This document shows, piece after piece, positions 1-8,307 of a stretch of DNA of 37,481 nt. The notes below the pieces were generated by a model that saw nothing but the letters and a program-made list of their open reading frames with translations, was not told the origin of the DNA and did not search any database. The position numbers were made by a program, and so were the translations under genes. Every line of letters begins with the position of its first letter. The stretch's first letter is position 1. Source of the stretch: Acidobacteriota bacterium (GTDB lineage: Bacteria > Acidobacteriota > Terriglobia > UBA7540); NCBI GenBank assembly GCA_021817045.1, contig JAKAWG010000052.1, positions 1 through 37,481 on the forward strand, given 5' to 3'.

Positions 1-180
1 TTGCTTTCGTCGCTCAAAGACCCGAGGTGGTTCAAACTTGCGCACGACTTTGGGTCCGACGCCTATTTGTCAAAGAGCGCTCCGGTGGCCGAGATCTTTG
101 CGGCCGTTTGGCAGTTGGCTGGCACTCAACACGGTAACAAGCAAGACCCACGGTTCAAAGGCAGAAGGGCTGCTCCCTAG
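1..180 (+). CDS. Response regulator receiver domain, C-terminal end (partial, runs off the window)
   Basis: Frame 1 is open from the window edge to a TAG at 178-180. The 59 residues read like the last third of a CheY-type receiver domain: a helix 4 region (DPRWFKLAHDFG), then DAYLSKS, where the Lys matches the conserved beta-5 lysine (usually YLxKP), then a final helix (VAEIFAAVWQLA). A basic tail of about 18 residues follows with no output domain, so this may be a stand-alone receiver. It ends 44 bases before a sigma-54 activator on the same strand, which suggests one signalling operon. The phosphoacceptor Asp lies outside the window, so the call rests on the C-terminal pattern only. Confidence 0.5.
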   Translation: MLSSLKDPRWFKLAHDFGSDAYLSKSAPVAEIFAAVWQLAGTQHGNKQDPRFKGRRAAP

Positions 181-224
181 CAGATGGCAGGAAATTCTCG
201 AGCATAACAGTGGAGTAGGAAACG

Positions 225-953
225 ATGAGCACAATGGCCGCAGCACTGGCAGGCCAGGGGGCGAGGCCAGGCGACGCCACTGAGTACACGGGCCGTCAGG
301 AAGACCGCGCGCCTTTCGTTGCAGTGAGCCCGGCGATGAAAAGTGTCCTCAGCCGCGCGAAGCTCGTGGCGGCGGTGGACGTTCCGGCGCTGATCTTGGG
401 AGAGACCGGCACCGGGAAAGAGGTCGTCGCCCGCTTCATTCATAAATTGTCTCCTCGCGGCCATCGGGGTTTTTTCAAGGTGCATCGCGCTGCGATCCCC
501 ACGGAGTTGCTGGAAAGCGAGCTCTTTGGCCACGAGGCTGGCGCCTTCACCGGCGCCATTCGATCCAAGCCGGGCCGTTTCGAGCTCGCGAACGGCGGAA
601 CGCTTTTGCTGGATGAAATTGGCGAGATGCCTCCCTCGCTACAAGCCAAGTTGTTGCACATGCTTCAGGACGGGATGTTTCAGCGGCTCGGAAGCTTGAA
701 AAGCGTCCAAGCCGATGCAAGGATCATCGCTGCCACCAACGTAGACGTGAGCAATGCGCTGAGAGAAGGCACGTTGCGGGAAGACCTCTATTATCGCTTG
801 AGCGTCGTGACCATCCACCTGCCTCCGCTCCGCGTCATCTTTCGCCAGCCCTTATGGAGGCGTGTTATTCGTACCGGTGGCCCGGCAACGTACGCGAGCT
901 CGAAAATTTCGTTCGGCGCTACCTCATTATCGGTGACGAAGCGATTGCGTTGA
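225..953 (+). pseudogene. Sigma-54-dependent activator, N-terminal part of a broken gene
   Basis: The ATG at 225 follows a plausible ribosome site (AGGAAACG). After about 30 non-conserved residues the AAA+ domain begins: Walker A GETGTGKE, the sigma-54-contacting GAFTGA loop inside ELFGHEAGAFTGA, and Walker B GGTLLLDEIGEM. The domain stays recognisable as far as LPPLR near base 833, then the reading frame turns to unrelated sequence. The family normally continues with about 30-40 residues covering sensor I and the lid; here they are missing and the next conserved block is in another frame. No receiver, GAF or PAS domain is fused at the N-terminus, so the preceding receiver gene may have been its partner. 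Would have driven RpoN-dependent transcription; inactive as written because sensor II and the DNA-binding domain are out of frame. Confidence 0.8.
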
Positions 954-1219
954 AAGAGCTGACGTCCGGGGCGACAGTTAACGCCGAGGCCCCGGGCGGG
1001 TCGGAGCGAAGACTGGCCGGGGGATTGAAGGCGCGAGTGAGATCGCTTCGAGAAGAAGTTGAAGCAGAAGCGATCTTGCAGGCACTTGAGAAGGCGCACT
1101 GGAACCGAACGCAGGCTGCCGAACTGTTACATATCAGCTCGCGATGCCTGCGCTACAAGATGGACCGGTACGGAATTCGACCCGGACGGCCGGAGACGAT
1201 TGAATCGTTGCGTGCCTGA
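854..1219 (+). pseudogene. Sigma-54-dependent activator, C-terminal part (sensor II and Fis-type HTH)
   Basis: This frame carries the rest of the interrupted activator. Read upstream of the ATG, homology starts near 839 with LSPALMEACYSYRWPGNVRELENF, whose YRWPGNVRELENF core is the AAA+ sensor II block of NtrC-family proteins. A linker follows, then a Fis-type helix-turn-helix (EAILQALEKAHWNRTQAAEL, with the recognition helix ISSRCLRYKMDRYGI) ending at TGA 1217-1219. The junction with the upstream fragment lies at 831-840, where a deletion not divisible by three would both remove about 30-40 residues and shift the frame. The ATG at 854 has no clear ribosome site, so separate translation is unlikely. 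Confidence 0.78.
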
Positions 1220-1681
1220 AGCTGCCGGAAGGTGCCTTCCAGCTTCGTCGACATTGGTTCCTCGGGCTGCTCCATCTCGACCGGCATTTCCGGGAGCATG
1301 GATGTGCCGGCGAGCGTTACCACCGCGCTCTCATCCGTCGCAAGCAGCATCAGCCTCACCTCTAACACCTCCACCACTAGGTTCACCGGTTCCATTCCGC
1401 TCAGCGCATTTGCTGGAGTAACAGAAGGCGCTGTATTCAACCTTACTTTCTCCGCTTGGGTCGGAACGTCTGGAGGGATGCTTCCTTATCACTCCCGTTC
1501 TGCCGTCGGCGCCGAGTCAGGAATCAGCGCTCGGTTGCTGATTCTTCCTGAAAGTTCGGGTGAGCCATTCCACCAGATCATTCGCTGAAAATGTGTCCCC
1601 GACCGCGCGGTCCTTTTCTCTTTGGTCTGCACAGCGATTCAAGGGTCTATAATAGTAACCTTTCTCACGGGGGACAACTCT
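1220..1681. other. Intergenic stretch with no recognised gene
   Basis: Open frames exist on both strands (about 118 codons on + at 1232-1588, 95 on - at 1153-1440), but both are of biased composition and I recognise no family in either. A perfect GC palindrome GACCGCGCGGTC at 1601-1612 followed by CTTTTCTCTTT could act as a weak terminator for the activator gene, though the 5-bp stem and 2-nt loop are poor. The right end holds the probable promoter of the GH106 gene. Confidence 0.4.
1648..1653 (+). promoter_or_regulatory. Candidate -10 box for the GH106 gene
   Basis: A perfect TATAAT lies 29 bases before the ATG at 1682, leaving a short leader that contains GGGGGA at ribosome-site distance. 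The -35 region is weak: the nearest resemblance is TTGGTC at 1622-1627 with an overlong 20-base spacer, so activation by a regulator or a non-canonical factor is possible. Confidence 0.45.
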
Positions 1682-4600
1682 ATGACAACTGGTTACACTC
1701 GGCGAAAATTCCTAAAAAACTCCGCCATGGGGGCCTTGGCGATGTCCGCGTTGCCGGCAGCCAGCTTGGGCGGAGGAAGCGGTCTGGCTCCGGGACAAGA
1801 GGGTATACAGATCGCCGCACCCTCTGACGAAATCGAGCAAGGCTTCCTCCATCCGCCGGATTCCGTTCATCCTTGGGTTTACTGGTTCGTGTCCGATGGG
1901 AACATCACCCGCGAGGGGATCACGGCGGACCTCGAAGCGATGAACCGAGTCGGAATACGAGGCGTTCTCTATATGGAAGTAGACCAGTACGTGCCGAAAG
2001 GACCAGTTCGCTTTCTCACTCCCGAATGGAGACAGATGATCCAGCACGCGGTCAAGGAAGCAACGCGGCTCGGCATTACCGTAAACATGAATAACGACGG
2101 CGGCTGGTGCGGTAGCGGCGGCCCCTGGATAACTCCGGAACTGTCGATGCAGGTGGTCGTTTGGAGTGAAACGCACCTCCGGGGTCCCGCACGCTTTGCC
2201 GGAAGACTTGCGCAACCGAAGACAACGCTCGGCTATTATCGCGACATTGCAGTGCTGGCTTTTCCGACGCCTGCGGCAGAACGGGTCCGGATGGCTGAGC
2301 TTTCTCCCACGTTGACTTGTGGCACTGAGCGGAACGGTTTCGATGCTGCGAAGTTAATGGACGGCAATCCGGGCACGGTTGCTGCACTGCCTCTGCCCAA
2401 GCCGGGCGAGCCGCAGTATCTCAATATTGAATTCAACCAGCCCTTCACCGCGCAGTCCCTCACCGTCGCTGTCGACCCGTTTGATTCCACCCTCGATGGC
2501 GCGCTCGAGGTGTCCGACGATGGCGGGCACTTCAGGACAATTTGTCCCCTCACCCTGCGATGGCCCGTGTCGGCGGTCAATTTCCAAAAGGTTACTGCCC
2601 GGTTCTACCGGCTTGTCCTGCGGCCGGTGGGAGCCGCATTTGCCGACGGTATTCCCCTCGGCGAGGTCGAATTGCACCAAGGCTTGCAGATCGCCGACGT
2701 CCCCGGCAAAGCGGCCTATATCCGGCAGGGTTCGTACTCCAACCGGAAAGATGAGTTTATGGACGAGCCAGTCCCGTCGGCGGAGATGGTGGTGGAGCAC
2801 GATCAGATTCTGGATATCAGCGCCAAAATGGACGGGGATGGAAGGCTCACTTGGGATGTGCCGACGGGTAACTGGACCGTGTTGCGTTTTGGTTATACGT
2901 CCACGGGAGTGATGAATCACCCGGCACCGAAGGAAAGTCTCGGGCTTGAATGCGACAAGCTGAGCAAGAAAGCGATTGAAGTACAATTCGCCGGACTTGT
3001 TGGAAAACTGCTTAAAGACCAGGCTGCGGTTGGAGCGCACGCCCTCAAGATGACGCACATCGATAGCTGGGAAGTCGGATCTCAGAATTGGACTCCGAGG
3101 TTCCGACAAGAATTTCGGGATCGGCGCGGCTACGATCTGCTTTCTTACCTGCCCACTCTCACCGGGCGATTCGTAACCGGCCGGGACGTCTCCGAGCGCT
3201 TCCTGTGGGATCTGCGGCGGACGGTTGGCGATCTCTTGCTTGAGAACTACGCTGGACATATGAGAGAGATTAGCCACCAGCACGGGCTTACCCTGTCGAT
3301 TGAAGCTTACGGTGGTGGCCCGCTTGAGGAAGTCGCTTACGGCGGCCGCGCCGATGTTCCGATGAGTGAATTCTGGAGCGGCCCGGATAGGCATTACGTA
3401 TGGAACAAGGAGATGTCCTCCGCTGCGCATGTCTACGGGCGCCCCATCTGTGCGGCGGAATCGTTTACTGCCATTCCGGAGTACGGCAAGTGGCAGAACT
3501 ATCCATTCCAGATGAAGCCACTGGGCGACCTGGCCTTTACTCTGGGCGTGAATCGCTTCGTGTTTCATCGCTATTCGATGCAGCCCTGGCTTGACCGCAA
3601 GCCCGGCATGACCATGGGACCGTGGGGTATCAATTGTGAACGCACCAACACCTGGTGGGAGCAGGCTGGCGCGTGGTTTACGTACATCGCCCGCTGCCAG
3701 TATCTCCTTCAAAACGGTCAGTTCGTGGCGGATGTCGCCTACCTTGGAACTGAGGATGTGCCAAGCACGTTTCCGCGGCGGGAATTTTTGACGCCTGCCA
3801 TACCCGCCGGCTATGACTACGACTGCGTGCCGCCGGAAGTCTTGCTCAATCAAGCCACGGTACGCAACGGTCGCCTGATTCTTCCAAGCGGGATGAGTTA
3901 CGGGGTGTTGGTTCTGCCGCCGGGGGGAACCATGACGTCGCCGCTGCTGGCCAAAATTAAGGAACTGGTCACTGTTGGGGCTACGGTAGTTGGCCCACCG
4001 CCTTCTCATTCGCCGAGCTTAGCGGGATACCCGCATTGCGACGAGGAATTGCGGCAAATGGCGGCTGCACTTTGGGGCGATTGTGACGGCGCGCATGTTG
4101 TGGAGAACCGCCTAGGCAAGGGCAAGATGATCTGGGGAAAACAACTGCCCGAGGTTCTGGAGGGATTAGGAATTTTACCCGATTTCGCTTGCTACGGTGT
4201 GGAGGTGGGAACGCAAATTCGCTACATCCACCGAAAGATCGGTAACGCGGAAGTCTACTTCGTGGCGAGCGGTTGCCCGGAAGCAAGGAGGTTCCGGTGC
4301 ATGTTTCGCGCCAAAGGCAATCCACCGGAACTTTGGTGGCCTGACACAGGACGGATCGAGCGGACGGCGCTGTATGACACGAGCGAGAGCGGTACGACCG
4401 TCCCTCTCAATTTCGGCCCGTATGGATCGGTCTTCGTCGTCTTCCGCGGAGGCGCTGGAACTTCGTCCGATCGCGTGATTTCGGTTCGTCGCGACAGCAT
4501 CGAGATTTCAGGCATCCCTTCCACCCCCATGCCCGAACTTCAGCTCGATAAGGAATGTCCCGCTATAGATGTGGAGCGGGGCCCGGATGTGGCATATCTC

Positions 4601-5278
4601 GTCGAGGCGGTTCAGCCGGGAAGCTATCAGTTGACGACCAGCGGAGGTCGTGTGCTGAAGGGAGAAGTGGCAGCGCTGCCAGCGCCGGTTGAGATCCCAG
4701 GTCCGTGGGAGCTTCATTTTCCAAAGGGCTTGGGAGCACCCGAGCGTGTCACGCTGGAGCACCTCATCTCATGGACAGACCACTCGAATGTCGGAGTGCG
4801 ATATTTTTCGGGGACGGCCACCTACCGCCACCGGTTTACTCTTCCCGCGCACTTGCTCGCCCGAAACGTGCGTCTCTATTTGGAACTCGGAGACGTCTCA
4901 GTGATCGCTCAGGTAAGACTGAACGACCACGATTTCGGCATCCTCTGGAAGCCGCCTTTTCAGGTGGACATCACCAAGTCTGCCGTCGTTGGAGCGAATA
5001 ATCTGGAAGTTGACGTGGTTAACTTATGGCCGAACCGCTTGGTCGGAGACGATTATTTGCCGCCAGACTGCGAATGGAAACGGCCGACGGGAGCCTGGAG
5101 TCCACATTTTGGCGAGGTATTGGCCAGGTGGCCGCAGTGGCTGCTTGAGAACAGGCCAAGCCCTACAGGACGCGTCACCTTCACCACTTGGAAACTGTGG
5201 ACCAAGAGTGATCCGCTGCTCAAATCCGGTCTGCTCGGCCCAGTCCGCGTTGTCCCCAAGGCAACAGTACGCGTTTAG
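1682..5278 (+). CDS. Exported GH106 alpha-L-rhamnosidase-like glycoside hydrolase
   Basis: Predicted to release terminal alpha-L-rhamnose from plant or bacterial polysaccharides outside the cytoplasm. The ATG at 1682 is chosen over an upstream in-frame start because it follows GGGGGA and opens directly into a Tat leader (RRKFLKNSAMGALAMSALPAA, residues 7-27). The mature 1198-residue protein has the GH106 opening (PDSVHPWVYWFVSDGNITREG), the signature NNDGGWCGSGGPWITPE and an acidic pair in HIDSWEVGSQNWTP. Asp/Glu-rich loops SIEAYGGGPLEE and AAESFT follow, and one of their Glu residues is probably catalytic. Roughly residues 215-340 look like an inserted discoidin-type beta-sandwich (YLNIEFNQPF, LEVSDDGGHF), and the C-terminus resembles a GH2-type sugar-binding domain (VRLYLELGDVSVIAQVRLN). 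Length is normal for the family. Family is firm; rhamnose specificity is inferred from family and from the rhamnonate genes further on. Confidence 0.87.
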   Translation: MTTGYTRRKFLKNSAMGALAMSALPAASLGGGSGLAPGQEGIQIAAPSDEIEQGFLHPPDSVHPWVYWFVSDGNITREGITADLEAMNRVGIRGVLYMEVDQYVPKGPVRFLTPEWRQMIQHAVKEATRLGITVNMNNDGGWCGSGGPWITPELSMQVVVWSETHLRGPARFAGRLAQPKTTLGYYRDIAVLAFPTPAAERVRMAELSPTLTCGTERNGFDAAKLMDGNPGTVAALPLPKPGEPQYLNIEFNQPFTAQSLTVAVDPFDSTLDGALEVSDDGGHFRTICPLTLRWPVSAVNFQKVTARFYRLVLRPVGAAFADGIPLGEVELHQGLQIADVPGKAAYIRQGSYSNRKDEFMDEPVPSAEMVVEHDQILDISAKMDGDGRLTWDVPTGNWTVLRFGYTSTGVMNHPAPKESLGLECDKLSKKAIEVQFAGLVGKLLKDQAAVGAHALKMTHIDSWEVGSQNWTPRFRQEFRDRRGYDLLSYLPTLTGRFVTGRDVSERFLWDLRRTVGDLLLENYAGHMREISHQHGLTLSIEAYGGGPLEEVAYGGRADVPMSEFWSGPDRHYVWNKEMSSAAHVYGRPICAAESFTAIPEYGKWQNYPFQMKPLGDLAFTLGVNRFVFHRYSMQPWLDRKPGMTMGPWGINCERTNTWWEQAGAWFTYIARCQYLLQNGQFVADVAYLGTEDVPSTFPRREFLTPAIPAGYDYDCVPPEVLLNQATVRNGRLILPSGMSYGVLVLPPGGTMTSPLLAKIKELVTVGATVVGPPPSHSPSLAGYPHCDEELRQMAAALWGDCDGAHVVENRLGKGKMIWGKQLPEVLEGLGILPDFACYGVEVGTQIRYIHRKIGNAEVYFVASGCPEARRFRCMFRAKGNPPELWWPDTGRIERTALYDTSESGTTVPLNFGPYGSVFVVFRGGAGTSSDRVISVRRDSIEISGIPSTPMPELQLDKECPAIDVERGPDVAYLVEAVQPGSYQLTTSGGRVLKGEVAALPAPVEIPGPWELHFPKGLGAPERVTLEHLISWTDHSNVGVRYFSGTATYRHRFTLPAHLLARNVRLYLELGDVSVIAQVRLNDHDFGILWKPPFQVDITKSAVVGANNLEVDVVNLWPNRLVGDDYLPPDCEWKRPTGAWSPHFGEVLARWPQWLLENRPSPTGRVTFTTWKLWTKSDPLLKSGLLGPVRVVPKATVRV

Positions 5279-5398
5279 GGTCAGGGCGCGGATTCACACA
5301 AAACTCATCGCCGGCACCTTGAAGAGTACCTTCCGAGCTTGCTGGCATTCTTCCGTTAGCCGTCGAGGCGAACCCCTCCAATCTTCTGAGTCGAAGCC

Positions 5399-7693
5399 TT
5401 ACGTCAGTAAAAAAACCTTGACATCTTGAAAGGGGACGGTGACCCAGATCGTATCACCCTGGACAGGCTGCTCCTCACGATTGTACAGATCCGTCGCCCG
5501 TTGAAAACCGGGAGGGAGTAAAATCCGTTCTGCTTGATCGACAGGGTTGTCGTTAAAAACGATGAGAAGGCTACGTTGCGAGCTTTGAATCAGCCGTGGA
5601 CGGACCTTGTCGCCTGCCGCCGCCGGCCGCACCACTGGACTGAGAATCGCTCGCAATAACTCGATTCCTTCATCACCGTACGCCGAGATGCTCGACCCAA
5701 GGTTTGTTCCAATATAGTAAACGACGCCGCTGCCCACACTTTTCCGCGCAGCCACGGTGAAGCCAAAGCTCTTCGCAATCGGGGTCGCTGAACTCGCTTC
5801 AATGGGCGTTAGAAAAGTATGCCCCTTGATCCGAACATTGATTGGCTTCGTGAACTCAATGACAGGTTCATAATAGATTTGGTCCGAGGAAGGTATACTC
5901 GCTGGTTTTCGTTGCGCCGCCCACCATTCCTTCTTCGTCGAGCCTTGGGGAGCGGGAAGGTAATAATTTTCCTGTTCTCGATAGCCGAAGGTTTGTGACA
6001 ATCCGTACGGGGGAATCACGGGATTGTAGAAACAGCGCTCATCGAATAAGCCGAACGAGGTCTCCAGGATGAGGGTGCCGCCGCTCTCCGCGAAGCGCTG
6101 TAACTGGTTGCACGTTTCCTTCTTACCAATCAAATGCCAGGGAACGATAAGTACCTTGTACTTTGCTTCTTCCAAGCTTGACGGCTCGACGAAATCAACC
6201 AGAAGGTCCATGTTCCACAGCGCCTTATAGTATCCCCGGAAGGATAAGGTGGAGGCGTCTTCATCTCCTGCCATCGCGTAGGTCAGCAGCGCGTTATCCT
6301 GGTCGAAAAGAATTGCAACTTCAGTCTGCGGTTTGTAGTCTTTGATGATGTCCCAGTGCGCTTGAATCAGACGATTGGCTTCTGCGGCCTCGAGCACTCG
6401 ATCGGTGGGAGACCCATCTCTGGCCACCAGCCCGAACCCTGTTGCTTCGGTCCCTGTAGCCTCGGCAAGGTACGTCCAATAGATAAGCCCCTTGGCACCC
6501 CCGGCTACCGCAAGCCAGTTATACAATCGAATGTCCCGGGCTCTCATGTGGGGGCCTTGCCGAAGGCCACTGCTTCCATGTCCACCTTGAAGCTCTGTCA
6601 TCCAGAAGTTCTTGCCCGCTGAGTATGAACGGGTCACTTCAACCTTAGCTGCCCCAAAATGGATAGGAAATTCTCCCCAGCGCGGAAACATTGACAGTCC
6701 CCAGGTTTGGACCCGCTCCGCCAGACTCCAACCGTTGATTCCACTCACCCCAATGGGATCAACGGGAGCGTGCTGGGCCGTATGGCTCTCAATAAGGTGA
6801 TGGGAATCGACCTCGCGGACATGATCCACGCGAAACTTCATGACTCTTGTGCTGCGGTCAATAATGAAGCCGCGCCAGTCAATCCAATCTTTATAGGTGC
6901 CCATGTGGCGAGGCGGATCGATGGCTTTCCAATTGGGGTAACGACGGGTCCATGCCTCATTGAGGCGAGCCAGGCTGCCATATCGCTGTTGGAGCCATCC
7001 TTGAAAATCGGCAATGGTCTTGTTGCAGTAGCAAAATAACAGCTCCTGAGGATTGGCCCAAATGTTTCGTGGCCAGGCAGGCTCGATGTGGGGTTCGTTC
7101 CAAACGTCGTACGCATACATCGAGGAATGCGGCGAAACAACTTTCACCATCTCACGGATGAACTTGGCAGCCGCTTCTTGCACTACCTCCCAGTCCAGGC
7201 ACAGCCCCGGCCAGCCTCCGCTGACGTTATTTCCACTATCGGATAACCGGTGGGGGTGTCCGGTGGCGTCCACAAAGCGGGTCTCGGGATGAGCCTGTTC
7301 CAGCCAGTACGGCGCTTCTTCAATCACCACTCCCATGAGAACACGAATCCCAAATTCATCGCAGTACCCCATCACCTCCTCAAGCTCGTCAAATTGGAAC
7401 TTGTCCGGCTCAGGATTGTTATAGACCCAGGCGGTGTAAATGCGGATGATATTGAACCGGTATTGTTGGGCAATCGCCTTGAGCATGCTCCGGCGTTCGC
7501 TCGGCGGTGGATTAGGGGGACGATAGAAATGCGTGCCATAAATGAATTCATCCTGAGGTTGAACCTGGCCAGGAATTGATTGTCCGGAAGGCATTTCCGA
7601 AGGGTCTGCAAATATTCGCATCCCGCCCCACGAGGCGACAGCCGTTCCGGCGGTGGTTTGCAGGAAGACTCGCCGTGATTGCCGCTTTTTCAT
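5399..7693 (-). CDS. Exported GH42 beta-galactosidase-like protein
   Basis: Predicted to hydrolyse terminal beta-galactosides. The frame runs upstream to 7969, but the ATG at 7693 follows AGGGGA and starts a Tat leader (KKRQSRRVFLQTTAG), giving 764 residues. The catalytic (beta/alpha)8 barrel begins with FIYGTHFYRPPNPP. The likely acid/base is Glu200 in DVWNEPHIEP and the nucleophile Glu367 in WMTELQGGHGSSG, both in GH42 context. A class-I-amidotransferase-like trimerisation domain follows (VAILFDQDNALL, then KYKVLIVPWHL and GGTLILE), then a small C-terminal beta domain ending near LLPPGFQ. Length suits GH42. It converges with the GH106 gene with 120 bases between, and lies downstream of the GH20-like gene on the same strand across about 600 bases, so it probably has its own promoter. 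Most GH42 enzymes are cytoplasmic; the leader here is therefore notable. Confidence 0.86.
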   Translation of the reverse strand: MKKRQSRRVFLQTTAGTAVASWGGMRIFADPSEMPSGQSIPGQVQPQDEFIYGTHFYRPPNPPPSERRSMLKAIAQQYRFNIIRIYTAWVYNNPEPDKFQFDELEEVMGYCDEFGIRVLMGVVIEEAPYWLEQAHPETRFVDATGHPHRLSDSGNNVSGGWPGLCLDWEVVQEAAAKFIREMVKVVSPHSSMYAYDVWNEPHIEPAWPRNIWANPQELLFCYCNKTIADFQGWLQQRYGSLARLNEAWTRRYPNWKAIDPPRHMGTYKDWIDWRGFIIDRSTRVMKFRVDHVREVDSHHLIESHTAQHAPVDPIGVSGINGWSLAERVQTWGLSMFPRWGEFPIHFGAAKVEVTRSYSAGKNFWMTELQGGHGSSGLRQGPHMRARDIRLYNWLAVAGGAKGLIYWTYLAEATGTEATGFGLVARDGSPTDRVLEAAEANRLIQAHWDIIKDYKPQTEVAILFDQDNALLTYAMAGDEDASTLSFRGYYKALWNMDLLVDFVEPSSLEEAKYKVLIVPWHLIGKKETCNQLQRFAESGGTLILETSFGLFDERCFYNPVIPPYGLSQTFGYREQENYYLPAPQGSTKKEWWAAQRKPASIPSSDQIYYEPVIEFTKPINVRIKGHTFLTPIEASSATPIAKSFGFTVAARKSVGSGVVYYIGTNLGSSISAYGDEGIELLRAILSPVVRPAAAGDKVRPRLIQSSQRSLLIVFNDNPVDQAERILLPPGFQRATDLYNREEQPVQGDTIWVTVPFQDVKVFLLT

Positions 7694-8307
7694 TTTTTGT
7701 GTCCCCTGAAGTATTTCCAACTTGCGCGCCGGCCAGGCCGCGAGCCGGGCTGTCCGGGTAAGCCGAGCGTTCGGCTGCGGTCCGTCGGAAGCTTCAAAAC
7801 TTCGGATTGCATAGGAGCGCCGCGCCAGTGAAAAGCGCGCCAGGCGTTTCGTGCCGGAAGGCTTAAATGAGACCAGAAGAGGCCGTGGCGAGTCAACTGT
7901 AATTCCGTGAAATTCTTGAAGGCGTCGAGGGGCTTTCCGTCGAGGACCAGGAAGCGTTAGTCGAGGCACCGCTCAACCGCCTGTCGAACGCCGCCGGGCT
8001 GAAGACGTTGAAACGACGCAAGAAGGATTTGCCCAAGGCCGCTCGCGCCCCAGCGTGCCCGACGACCTAACGAAACAGATTCTTTCTTGGAGCGCGTCCT
8101 GTTGCGGTCAAGCGCTTTCGTACGGGCGGAAACCCTGCAAAAGCAGGTAACGGGTAGCGCGCACCGCCGGGATTGCGGTTCGCGTCCTTGTGCTCGCAAT
8201 CATTTCTGCCGTGTTGCAAGGTGGCCGCGCGTCCAACTTACTTTTCTTTCGGACTGCGTCACCGGCCCCCCAGACCCGGACCGCAAGGACACTGGGCCGC
8301 GCTCGCC
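7694..8307. other. Intergenic region between two glycosidase genes, mostly decayed
   Basis: The minus-strand frame that extends upstream of the GH42 start is arginine-rich and resembles no family. A short antitoxin-like remnant lies on the plus strand (separate entry). From 8071 to 8307 I see no conserved motif, tRNA or strong hairpin. Confidence 0.4.
7909..8070 (+). pseudogene. Remnant of a small antitoxin-like protein
   Basis: The plus-strand frame from a TAA at 7900-7902 to a TAA at 8068-8070 reads FREILEGVEGLSVEDQEALV, then a basic helix (KTLKRRKKDLPKAARAP). This resembles the short helical proteins, usually 75-85 residues, of the pattern xVLEAVExLSxEEQExLVExLRRRL followed by an AR-x-G-x-ARPVTxDEL tail, which often sit beside RelE/ParE-type toxins. 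Here there is no start codon after the upstream stop, the middle is degenerate and no toxin gene follows, so it is best read as a fossil. Chance resemblance is possible because the segment is only about 54 codons. Confidence 0.35.

Noticed and set aside
1232..1588. 118-codon plus-strand frame rich in Ser/Thr, and an acidic minus-strand frame at 1153-1440
   Set aside because: Both are of biased composition, overlap each other and match no family; no good ribosome site on either.
1601..1620. GC palindrome followed by T-rich sequence as an intrinsic terminator
   Set aside because: The stem is 5 bp with a 2-nt loop, too tight for a reliable terminator, so it is only mentioned in the gap entry.
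2354..4009. 551-codon open frame on the minus strand
   Set aside because: It lies wholly antisense to the strongly conserved GH106 gene and has no recognisable family; high GC third positions make such shadows common.
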